A stretch of 64,000 nt of DNA from an uncultured bacterium (lineage in GTDB: Bacteria > Muiribacteriota > Ozemobacteria > Ozemobacterales > Ozemobacteraceae): positions 1,029,141-1,093,140 of the forward strand of contig CALEDQ010000008.1 of the NCBI GenBank assembly GCA_937949615.1, in the 5' to 3' direction. How positions within the stretch are numbered: the stretch's first letter is position 1; every line of letters begins with the position of its first letter. Shown here piece after piece: positions 51,901 through 58,489 of this stretch. The position numbers and the translations under genes were made by a program. The notes below the pieces were generated by a model that made no database searches, was not told where the DNA came from, and was given only the letters and a program-made list of their open reading frames with translations.

Positions 51901-51938
51901 TCGGGGTTCAGAGTGATTTTAAGGGTATCACCAAACAT
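48924..51938 (-). CDS. acyl-AMP ligase - acyl carrier protein - HMG-CoA reductase-like fusion
   Basis: A 1004-residue three-domain enzyme. Residues 1-500 are an acyl-activating ligase (YTSGTTGRPKG at 163-173, GFGMTET at 301-307, KTGDL at 371-375, catalytic K490). Residues about 522-595 are a carrier protein with phosphopantetheine Ser558 (LDSLG). Residues about 605-1000 are a class I HMG-CoA-reductase domain with E694 (TTEGALV), K825/K826 (SGDKK), D899 (GQDP) and H989 (DAHARYGR), plus GDASGQNM (785-792) and GTVGGGTRLPTQ. An acid could be activated, tethered and reduced to an alcohol in one protein (inference). The formyltransferase gene follows after one base. Confidence 0.93.
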   Translation of the reverse strand: MFGDTLKITLNPEFAAKDAIISDDARGKCEKLTYQQLADEVQRIAGMIREAGIGHGERIMLVSENHLFWLPIFLGIANAGAIAVPVDGTCAVERFHAIVEDCRPAAIFISRRFENRYAEFMLAGCEVLATVDRYFDLFAFGSVSPVVCGDADVKASDIAGIIYTSGTTGRPKGIMLSHRALVESVRLGLKISGYSSEDRMLALLPFTHVFALVDSGLVMLDCHSTMVVCNSFNPAEIMQMLMKHRITYLLAVPRLSELFAMGLMQAPDLKLPGLTMIIGGAAPRPQVMQLLISRGVRTFQGFGMTETSAGVLIGLNCPIESVGRPQEGVKVKIDQPVNGVGELLISTPTIFSGVYGKPELDAEMFVDGYFKTGDLAQIDAEGNVHIRGRAKEVIISGSGLNVYPDELELRLGTLPYAEEYVIFGFCAEGLEVPALALLSRNEFFKDKSVGKVRDFVEEDIRQRTGSWPEAEKLRRIFIVDKPLPRSASAKIKRFEVAAMLNPEAVTKQQVGHPEGQHQEPRDERLFDLFRREIAAFLNVETEKISAATRLDSFMQLDSLGIIALLIKLEHRFEVSFRELIGTPVETFSEVFAYLARRADVNRIFAAAAPEKVQKSLPPMLDFSKSAIEERQQFARELTGKGSFKLPVPDKPEDFSGNIEGFAGFAQIPIGVCGPLKVLGKHAQGEFYLPLATTEGALVSSVARGCQVITMSGGAEVRLVSDSVVRTPVFVFGSLSELDKFSGWIENSFKEIKKAAESTTSHGKLKEIELFPIGCQLILRFSYSTGDASGQNMTTIATRCAVDYILKNYEGRIEDWFLESNLSGDKKINSINFTGNRGKKIVAACRIPAALVKQILHTTPERMCRLADLSMVTSIQAHAFGVQAHYANTLAAVYIAAGQDPACVAESAAGITYLQMVDGDLHISVTLPGIMVGTVGGGTRLPTQKSCLELMQCAGPGNAQKFAEILAVGVLAGEISIIGAMAADEFTDAHARYGRAGGIKPGAKA

Positions 51939-51946
51939 CAGTTACT

Positions 51947-51968
51947 CCTCAGTTGGATTAATCTGAGG
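51947..51968 (-). promoter_or_regulatory. hairpin sequestering the ribosome site of the ligase-HMGR gene
   Basis: In the mRNA, CCTCAG (51968-51963) can pair with CTGAGG (51952-51947), whose 3' side is part of the Shine-Dalgarno GAGGAG. The predicted transcript start falls at the 5' arm, so small shifts in start would make or break the hairpin. Confidence 0.45.
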
Positions 51969-51971
51969 AAA

Positions 51972-52000
51972 ATTATAACAGATTATCGCAGCCATTTCAG
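51972..52000 (-). promoter_or_regulatory. promoter of the ligase-HMGR / formyltransferase operon
   Basis: On the minus strand, CTGAAA (52000-51995), 17 bases, perfect TATAAT (51977-51972); start near 51965. Confidence 0.6.
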
Positions 52001-52002
52001 TC

Positions 52003-52025
52003 GCCGGCTGAATAAATCAGCCGGC
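52003..52025. repeat. 9-bp inverted repeat downstream of the TonB receptor gene
   Basis: GCCGGCTGA and TCAGCCGGC with a five-base loop. It lies 24 bases past the receptor stop and directly upstream of the next promoter. There is no T tract on either side, so it is either an atypical terminator or an operator. Confidence 0.55.
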
Positions 52026-52048
52026 AGCTGAATCGATCTGTAAAGAAA

Positions 52049-53920
52049 TCAGAAGTAAGCTTCGCAGGCGAGGGTCAGGCGGCGGCCGGGCCGGGTGTAG
52101 CCAAGAACCCGCTGCCGTTCTGTATCGGTAAGATTGAGAAGGCCAACTTCGAGGCTGCATTCTTTGAAGGCCTGTCGCACGAACATCGAAAGATCGTGAC
52201 TGGCTGGTGCCGACTTCGTATTTTCGGCATTTTCCCAGGTTTCGCCCCACCAGCGACCCTGAAGAGAATATTTTACATTGCCGAATTTTCGACCGATCAC
52301 GACACTTGCCTGCCTGTCGGCAATGCCAGGGGCCTGTTTGCCGCTTTTTTCAAGCCTTGCTTTGTCAAGCCACGAAAAATTGCCATAGAGATCACAATCA
52401 GCCAATTTACAGTCTGAAAAGACCAGCTGATGCGACATGATTTCGGCCCGGTCGAGATTAGCAGCTTTGATACCCCAGGTATAAGCCGGATCAGTGGTTG
52501 AAGTCGTGCCGATCAGATCAGTGACTCTGAATCTGGTTACCCCGACCGCAACTTTGCCGAAACCTTTGATCAGACGCGAAAGGTTAACTGCAGTCGAGGT
52601 TGAAAACTCAGCGCCCAGCTGCGGGTCGCCATAGGCCGGGTAATATCGCTCATTGAGAGCCGGCATTCTGAAAGCCCGGCCCCAGGCCGTGGAGATATCA
52701 AAAGCAGCAAATCGCCAGCCAAACTCAAGATTGCCGGTGTTGACTGCGCTATGATTCTGCGGATCATCGTGGCGAAATACGGCATTAATCGAGCCTCTAT
52801 CGCCAAACCCGCCATCGTAAGCAATTATTCCGGCTCCGTCTGTTTCACGCAGCGAAAGAATGCCGGTGTTGACCGCATGCGTTTCAGTTCTTGCCAGCTC
52901 GAACAGCCAGCTTCCGCGTTGGCCGGCAAAGCTTCGACTGAGCGCCTGCCTCTGCCTTGCCGTCTCAAAACCGTATTCATTGAACGGGTTACTTTCGTCG
53001 ATGCCAGAAAAGCCATTATGAGCAGCGACATGTGTAAATTTGAGTTCGCCATCGTTTTCTGCTCTGGTCAACCCGGCGTTGATCTGAGAACTGATCTTTC
53101 TCTGCCTGAAGAAAAGATTGTCAACCGGCAGAGCCGTCACAAAATCAAAACCGTCAAGATCGGTCAGACTTTCGTTGTAAGCCCCACTCAGCTGCAACTG
53201 CAGTTTCTCACACAATCCGGCCTCGAAGGCCAGATAGCCGGAATCAGAATTGAAGCTGTCACGCTCGCCATTACCGGTAGCCCGCTCTGCCGCAGAAATA
53301 CCGGGGGTCGCGAACTGCCCGACCCGCAGCCCGATTTTGGCTGAGCCGGTTTCAAGACGCGTTTCTACCGCCTCGCCGTGACCACCATGACCGTCTGTCC
53401 AGAGGCGTAACCGGCCATGATCTGGAAACCGGCTGGTAAGTCGCAGAGTGCCGCCGATACTGTTGCTGCCCCAGAGAGTCGCGCGGTTTCCTTCCCAGAA
53501 TTCGGCTTTCTCGAACTGCAGAGTCGAAAAATCACCGATGTCAGAAGTGCCGGTAAACGGGTCATTGACCGGCATGCCATCTCTGACCACAAGAATCTTG
53601 TTACCAGAAAGCCCGCCAGCACTGATCGCAGCTACCGCACCGCTACCGCCGCTGCTGCGCAGATGCAGACCCATCTGACCATCGAGTGACTCGACCAGCG
53701 TAGTGCGCCCGGTTGCCGGCAGACTCTCGAACCAGGTCTCGCCGTCGGGGCTGCCGGTGATTTCTTCTGGGTAGTTCCAGGCCGGAGCACTTACCTCGAC
53801 TGTGCCAAGATCAAAAGTCTGACTGGCACTGCCGTCTGCCGATTTTGCCTGATCAGCAAAACAGGTAAGAGAGAGACAGGAAAACAGGAAAAAGGGGAAA
53901 ACAAAAACTTTTCTGAGCAT
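52049..53920 (-). CDS. btuB: TonB-dependent outer-membrane receptor, BtuB-like
   Basis: A 623-residue receptor with signal peptide (MLRKVFVFPFFLFSCLSLTCFA). The plug domain (about 40-165) has TLVESLDGQMGLHLRSSGG, ILVVRDGMPVNDP and a GSNSIGGTLRL motif; the barrel follows and ends in ACEAYF with C-terminal Phe. A TonB box-like EVSAP lies just after the signal. The leader RNA carries a cobalamin riboswitch, so vitamin B12 or a cobamide is the likely ligand, and expression should fall when cobalamin is plentiful. BtuCDF genes are not in this window. Confidence 0.93.
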   Translation of the reverse strand: MLRKVFVFPFFLFSCLSLTCFADQAKSADGSASQTFDLGTVEVSAPAWNYPEEITGSPDGETWFESLPATGRTTLVESLDGQMGLHLRSSGGSGAVAAISAGGLSGNKILVVRDGMPVNDPFTGTSDIGDFSTLQFEKAEFWEGNRATLWGSNSIGGTLRLTSRFPDHGRLRLWTDGHGGHGEAVETRLETGSAKIGLRVGQFATPGISAAERATGNGERDSFNSDSGYLAFEAGLCEKLQLQLSGAYNESLTDLDGFDFVTALPVDNLFFRQRKISSQINAGLTRAENDGELKFTHVAAHNGFSGIDESNPFNEYGFETARQRQALSRSFAGQRGSWLFELARTETHAVNTGILSLRETDGAGIIAYDGGFGDRGSINAVFRHDDPQNHSAVNTGNLEFGWRFAAFDISTAWGRAFRMPALNERYYPAYGDPQLGAEFSTSTAVNLSRLIKGFGKVAVGVTRFRVTDLIGTTSTTDPAYTWGIKAANLDRAEIMSHQLVFSDCKLADCDLYGNFSWLDKARLEKSGKQAPGIADRQASVVIGRKFGNVKYSLQGRWWGETWENAENTKSAPASHDLSMFVRQAFKECSLEVGLLNLTDTERQRVLGYTRPGRRLTLACEAYF

Positions 53921-53968
53921 GGGTCATCGCCACCTCGATTAAAATGCACCAGAGAAAAGCTCTGATGT

Positions 53969-54135
53969 GACCCTGAGGTATTCCGGCTTGAGGTTCATCC
54001 GTGTGCCCGGTCTTCCCATCATGCGACAGTGACCTTAAAGCGGGCATTTGTCCCCTGTTACGGCGACGGACTCGCGGGAGATTTCCACTCCACTTCCCAT
54101 TCGGGCCACGGGGATGTTAAACCAACCCAGGCCGC
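53969..54135 (-). promoter_or_regulatory. cobalamin (AdoCbl) riboswitch
   Basis: Read on the minus strand, the leader shows the class landmarks in order: GGTTTAAC, GAATGGGAAGTGGAGTGG, the AAATC...CCG junction, CCGTAACAGG (counterpart of GCAACTGTAA), GGTCACTGT, ATGATGGGAAGACCGGG, CACGGATGAACC and the closing B12 box AAGCCGGAATACCT. A CAGAGCTTTTCTCTG hairpin between it and the btuB start could be the expression platform. It controls the TonB receptor directly downstream. Confidence 0.9.
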
Positions 54136-54202
54136 CTTGCAAGCGCTTTTTTTAAAGACGGGAGAACCGCCTTAAACTACAGGATTCCAGTCCTGGCACG
54201 GA

Positions 54203-54231
54203 ATTACAAAAATTAGCTGATTTATTGATAA
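54203..54231 (-). promoter_or_regulatory. promoter of the riboswitch-btuB transcript
   Basis: On the minus strand, TTATCA (54231-54226), 17 bases, TGTAAT (54208-54203); start near 54196, upstream of the riboswitch. Confidence 0.45.
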
Positions 54232-54260
54232 CTGCAGAATTAAAACAGACTCCCTCCGGC

Positions 54261-54290
54261 ATTCATCGGTATTCATCAGTGTTAATCAGT
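54261..54290. repeat. three tandem 10-bp repeats in the btuB upstream gap
   Basis: ATTCATCGGT, ATTCATCAGT and GTTAATCAGT run head to tail, followed by GGC. This is in the non-coding gap 54136-54362, which otherwise holds only the btuB promoter. The phrase looks like a dispersed intergenic repeat, but no second copy was seen in this window. Confidence 0.6.
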
Positions 54291-54362
54291 GGCTGAAACT
54301 ATAAAGCACAGACAACCAGTTCAAGCTGGTTTATGAAGTAAATCGCAGAAGACTGGATCTGA

Positions 54363-55487
54363 TTAAAACTCGTAGCCGGCGCGCAGTCTGATATCTTTCT
54401 GCAGATTCGAATCTGAGGCCCCAGTTATGATCGCCCCGGAAAGTTCGACCCAGCCCCATTGAACTCTTCGATTGAGGCGTCCTTCAAGATTCTGCACCGT
54501 GCCACCGCTTTTCTCGAAGCGCGTGTCTTCAACACCGATGCCGAAGGTAGTCTTGTGTGAAATACGGCGTTCTGCGCGACCATAAAGTGTTCTACTGGTA
54601 GAAGCAGTGCTGGTTTCGACGAGATAGCCAATGCTGGCCCGGTCACGTTTTTTTGTCGTGAAGGTCAGATTGCCATCATAAAACCAGCAATCCGGCATCT
54701 CTGGCCCGTTGAACCAGAATTGACTGCCAACTCCGCCTTCGACGTAGAGCTGGCCGCTTTCGAGACCGGCAAAATGCCGCATCATGCCTGAATCAGTAGT
54801 GTCATTGAAAAGCAGACGATAATCTGAGGTCAGATCGAACTTTTTCGGTTCGAAATACTGCATGGCCAGATGCACCGAATCGGTTGCCCCGCCGTTAAGG
54901 TATTCACCGCTTACCCTGAAAGTGTCGGCATTGTAACCAAGCATGGCGCCACTATAATTTTCGTCGAACTGTTTCACTGACTTTACCGCCATGTAAGCGT
55001 TGTCGTTGAAGCTGTAGTGCATGCGCCCCTCGGCAAATGATGGCTGATTCGAACCATCGAGATCAACTGCCGCGATTCTGCCAAAATCGACGGTGGTTTT
55101 GAGCCGGTTGCCGGAAGGGTAGAACCACGAAATGCCATCGACTGTCTGCAAAAGATTGTTGCCGGTTACAATGCGCCCAGCCTTGAACTCAAGCGGGCTG
55201 GACATGTTATAACCTTTAAAGGAGGCCTGATAAAGATAGTTTTTTTCAGGTGCAACCCCGAGAAGATCTTTATAAAGCACATGGCGATAGCCAAATTCGG
55301 TCACCAGATTCGGAGTCTTGCGGGTATAAACGAACCGTTGCGCCGATTTTTCACGATAGGGGCCAAACGGGGTATCGGTATTCGACTCTTCGCGCTCGAT
55401 ATAAGGCACCGGCATCAATGAACCTTCAGGCCGGGTCGAGGCAAATAAAGAACCGGCAGCAGGCAGCAGCCATGCCGCAAGCAGCAT
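54363..55487 (-). CDS. outer-membrane beta-barrel protein, unknown cargo
   Basis: A protein of 374 residues from the ATG at 55487, ending ...RLRAGYEF with a terminal Phe. It is rich in alternating hydrophobic strands with Tyr, Phe and Gly turns. No family is recognised. The ATG start has no ribosome site and leaves a signal peptide without basic residues (MLLAAWLLPAAGSLFA). Ten codons upstream an ATT at 55517 follows AGGA with seven-base spacing and would add NRRR, making an ordinary signal peptide; that start may be the real one. It lies upstream of btuB on the same strand. Confidence 0.75.
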   Translation of the reverse strand: MLLAAWLLPAAGSLFASTRPEGSLMPVPYIEREESNTDTPFGPYREKSAQRFVYTRKTPNLVTEFGYRHVLYKDLLGVAPEKNYLYQASFKGYNMSSPLEFKAGRIVTGNNLLQTVDGISWFYPSGNRLKTTVDFGRIAAVDLDGSNQPSFAEGRMHYSFNDNAYMAVKSVKQFDENYSGAMLGYNADTFRVSGEYLNGGATDSVHLAMQYFEPKKFDLTSDYRLLFNDTTDSGMMRHFAGLESGQLYVEGGVGSQFWFNGPEMPDCWFYDGNLTFTTKKRDRASIGYLVETSTASTSRTLYGRAERRISHKTTFGIGVEDTRFEKSGGTVQNLEGRLNRRVQWGWVELSGAIITGASDSNLQKDIRLRAGYEF

Positions 55488-55699
55488 TAACCAGAGAATT
55501 GTTCGCCTTCTGTTAATGTTTTTTTCCTGGTTCGAGTTTTCTACTTTAACTATCGGACAAAGAAGAAAAAAACCGTAGCCACGCCAGCACTTCAGTCAGA
55601 GCAATTACATCGAGAAAAAACACCCTGATTCAGGCAAAAACCGGTTATAATTTAGCGCTTCAGACATCTGGAATAAAAATCCGGGATCATATCCGTAAA

Positions 55700-58489
55700 A
55701 TGGCTTATTGCAGAAATCAACAAAACTTACAGAATAAATCAGGCAGAATAAGCGTCTGGTTTCTTACGGCTGTAATTTTACTTATCCCGGCAGCACTTAT
55801 CAGCCGAGCCTTTTCCTTATTTATCGATGAATTCAGTCAGCAGCAGTTCAAAAAGCAGTTGAATGCCGCCCGTATCGAAATGGCGCAGATGCAAAGCGAA
55901 CTATCAGAGCAGCATGTCATGCAGACTGCCATGCAAAAATTTGCCAGCAGAATTGGAACTGTCTCGGAAAGCAACCTTACTCCGCATTTTATCGCTGAAG
56001 CAAATAGCAAATTTCGCAAAAATTTTCCAGAAGCATCGATTTTAAACTGGTTTAGCGGTGATCTGATCGCAATTACCCCCGAAGGTGAGGCTGAGTTTGA
56101 ACAGAAAAGAGCCTGGCAGGCATTTGCCAGAGCCGTTTTCACACCAGATTCGCTCGATCCGGCAAACAATCGTATTGCCGATGGTTTCATAAAAGCTGTC
56201 ATCAGCGACTTTCTTGACACAAACTTCTTTGCCGGCATGATTAACCGATGTTCACAGATCAACTACAAGGGAAAGCGCCACTACATCGCCTTTTTAAGAA
56301 TTATTTCACAATCAGCATCTCTTCCTGCGGGCTATCTGATAGCCCTGATTCCGTCAGAAAAAGCCAGTGCATTCTGGTTACAGAAAAGAGCGATGGCACA
56401 GGCCAGTAAAAAAGGGCATCTTGTCGGCAGCTATTTCATCAGTGACGACAATGCTGTTGCCGGTTCAACAATCCCAGAAAACCTTCTGCACGGGCTGCTC
56501 ACAGATTATCGTACGGGACGCCCAACGGTTGTTCAAAATGGCACGTTCTTCTTCTCTGAAACCTGCTTCAAGAATCCTGATCTTTTTATCAGTCTGGGAA
56601 TTCCGGTCGCAGCCAGGGATATGCTTTTAAGCAGAGCACTTCAGACAATTCCGCTGCTGTTCTGGCTGCCGGGTCTTATATGTATTTTTGCCGGCTTATT
56701 CAGACCTGCAATATTACAGAATCTTTCACTCAAAACCAGATTTACACTAACTACGCTTATTATTGCAGTGGTTCCATTGTTTCTCGCCTTGCTGTACAGC
56801 TCGATAAACACGGCACGTCTCAGGATCGAAGAAGAGCAGAATGAACTGCAACGCCTTAATCAGCACCTGATCAGCATTGAAGATGAAGTCGCAAAAAACA
56901 CCGCTGAATTCGAAGCCGGTCTTAAAACCGGGCTTATCGAACGCTTCAAAAACAGAAAGCCAGACCAGCAATCTGCCAATGAACTTTTCACAGAGCTCAA
57001 GAAATTTGGTTGTGATGTCGTAACTATTCTGACTCCTGACGGAAGGGCATTTCATGGCTCGGAAATAAAACTTGAGAAAATCAAACAAAGAATCTGCTAT
57101 CAGATTTCGTTCATACGCGACAGTCTGGTCAAGAATGGTTTTGATATTGCGACAATTGAAAAGACTTTTTCCAAACCTATTGCCGGCTTCAGCATCGATG
57201 ACATGAAGTATGGCCGCAATTTCAGACAGGAATTTAATGACCGCATTCTACGAATTGAAATGGGGTCGCGTCTGTTAAGCAGTTTTTCGACCTACATCCG
57301 TGACAAAAGTGGAAAAATCACCGGATGTATGATGCTGGGCATTGATTACCGGGTTCTGCGCCAGACTTTTCTCGACCGGATCATCTCTGCAAAGAAACAG
57401 CCCGGATACAGGGTTTTCACTTATTCGCAGTTCAGCAACCACAACCGCATGACACCGGCTTCACCAGGCCTGAGGAATCTTCTGATTCTTTCAGACCTTA
57501 CCGGCGATTCATTCGATTTCATTTATCCGTGGCAGAAGAACAGCTACCAGATACTTTGCCGCCCGCTCAAAGATCTTGATAATGCTGCCATGATCGTGAA
57601 AAAAAATGAGTTGACCGATCTGCCATCAGGGTTTGAGTCAATTTGTCTGCTACTGCTTGTTGTGGCAACTTCGCTGCTGATTGCCACAAAAATCCTTGGC
57701 TTTTTTGACACATTCTTTCTCAAACCAGTATTGAACCTGGCCGAAGCCGCAGTACAGGTCGAAAACGGCATATTCTCATTTTGTCGTAATGATATTGGCA
57801 GTAATGAACTCAGCAAGCTTCAGGAAAATTTTACCTTCATGTTAAAAGGTCTGCGGGAAAAGGCTGAAATGAAAAAATATCTGCGTCATGAACTGGTAGC
57901 GAATGCCGGTCAGCAGCTCGAAACTGGCAGCAGCAGAACCACAGCCACCATTATGTTCGCCGGGGTAAGAAATTTTTCAGGTCTTGAAAAGGGCTTGTCA
58001 CCAGAAGAAGCCCTGCAGAAAATGAACGCCTTTCTTTCGATCTGCGAAAAAGTCGTTCACACAAACGGTGGTGAGATAGACAAATTCATGGGTGAAACTG
58101 CGATGGCGAGTTTTTCCTGCCGGGAAAACGAATTCGATGCCCAGCGACATGCGATTCAGGCGGCAATGGAAATCATAAACGAAAGCACAAAACACCGACA
58201 GACTTCAACTTTGACACTGGGCATCGGCATCGCTACCGGAACTGTAATTGCCGGCCAGATCGGTTCGCGCCGCAAGCGCCTTGATTTCACCTACATCGGT
58301 GACACGGTGAATCTGGCAGCCAGACTTGAGAAACTCGCTGGCAGCGACGGAAAATCAGGAATTCTGGCAACAGCCGAAGCAGCCACCGAACTGAAAAAGT
58401 ATTTTGCCATAACCGATCTTGAGCCAATCCGGGTTAAAGGCAAGGAAAAGCCAATTAAAATCATCTCAGTCAAAGGGGTTATACCATGA
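55700..58489 (+). CDS. membrane class III cyclase homologue lacking both metal aspartates
   Basis: A 929-residue protein with membrane helices at about 18-38, 313-333, 347-370 and 645-665, two large extracytoplasmic sensor regions between them, a HAMP-like linker (about 665-720) and a cyclase domain (about 745-925). The metal-binding Asp positions are replaced: G755 in FAGVRNF (canonical FADVRGF) and E799 in DKFMGET (canonical DKFIGDA). The adenine-site K795 and T864 and the transition-state N871 and R875 (VNLAARLE) are intact. It matches the C2 half of mammalian adenylyl cyclase and overlaps the next, oppositely degenerate gene by ATGA. A TATAAT lies at 55646-55651. Confidence 0.9.
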   Translation: MAYCRNQQNLQNKSGRISVWFLTAVILLIPAALISRAFSLFIDEFSQQQFKKQLNAARIEMAQMQSELSEQHVMQTAMQKFASRIGTVSESNLTPHFIAEANSKFRKNFPEASILNWFSGDLIAITPEGEAEFEQKRAWQAFARAVFTPDSLDPANNRIADGFIKAVISDFLDTNFFAGMINRCSQINYKGKRHYIAFLRIISQSASLPAGYLIALIPSEKASAFWLQKRAMAQASKKGHLVGSYFISDDNAVAGSTIPENLLHGLLTDYRTGRPTVVQNGTFFFSETCFKNPDLFISLGIPVAARDMLLSRALQTIPLLFWLPGLICIFAGLFRPAILQNLSLKTRFTLTTLIIAVVPLFLALLYSSINTARLRIEEEQNELQRLNQHLISIEDEVAKNTAEFEAGLKTGLIERFKNRKPDQQSANELFTELKKFGCDVVTILTPDGRAFHGSEIKLEKIKQRICYQISFIRDSLVKNGFDIATIEKTFSKPIAGFSIDDMKYGRNFRQEFNDRILRIEMGSRLLSSFSTYIRDKSGKITGCMMLGIDYRVLRQTFLDRIISAKKQPGYRVFTYSQFSNHNRMTPASPGLRNLLILSDLTGDSFDFIYPWQKNSYQILCRPLKDLDNAAMIVKKNELTDLPSGFESICLLLLVVATSLLIATKILGFFDTFFLKPVLNLAEAAVQVENGIFSFCRNDIGSNELSKLQENFTFMLKGLREKAEMKKYLRHELVANAGQQLETGSSRTTATIMFAGVRNFSGLEKGLSPEEALQKMNAFLSICEKVVHTNGGEIDKFMGETAMASFSCRENEFDAQRHAIQAAMEIINESTKHRQTSTLTLGIGIATGTVIAGQIGSRRKRLDFTYIGDTVNLAARLEKLAGSDGKSGILATAEAATELKKYFAITDLEPIRVKGKEKPIKIISVKGVIP

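Noticed and set aside
54188..54208. A sigma-54-like CCTGGCACGGAATTACA on the plus strand
   Set aside because: The -12 element has CA where GC is essential, and no plus-strand gene follows; a minus-strand sigma70-type promoter explains part of the sequence better.
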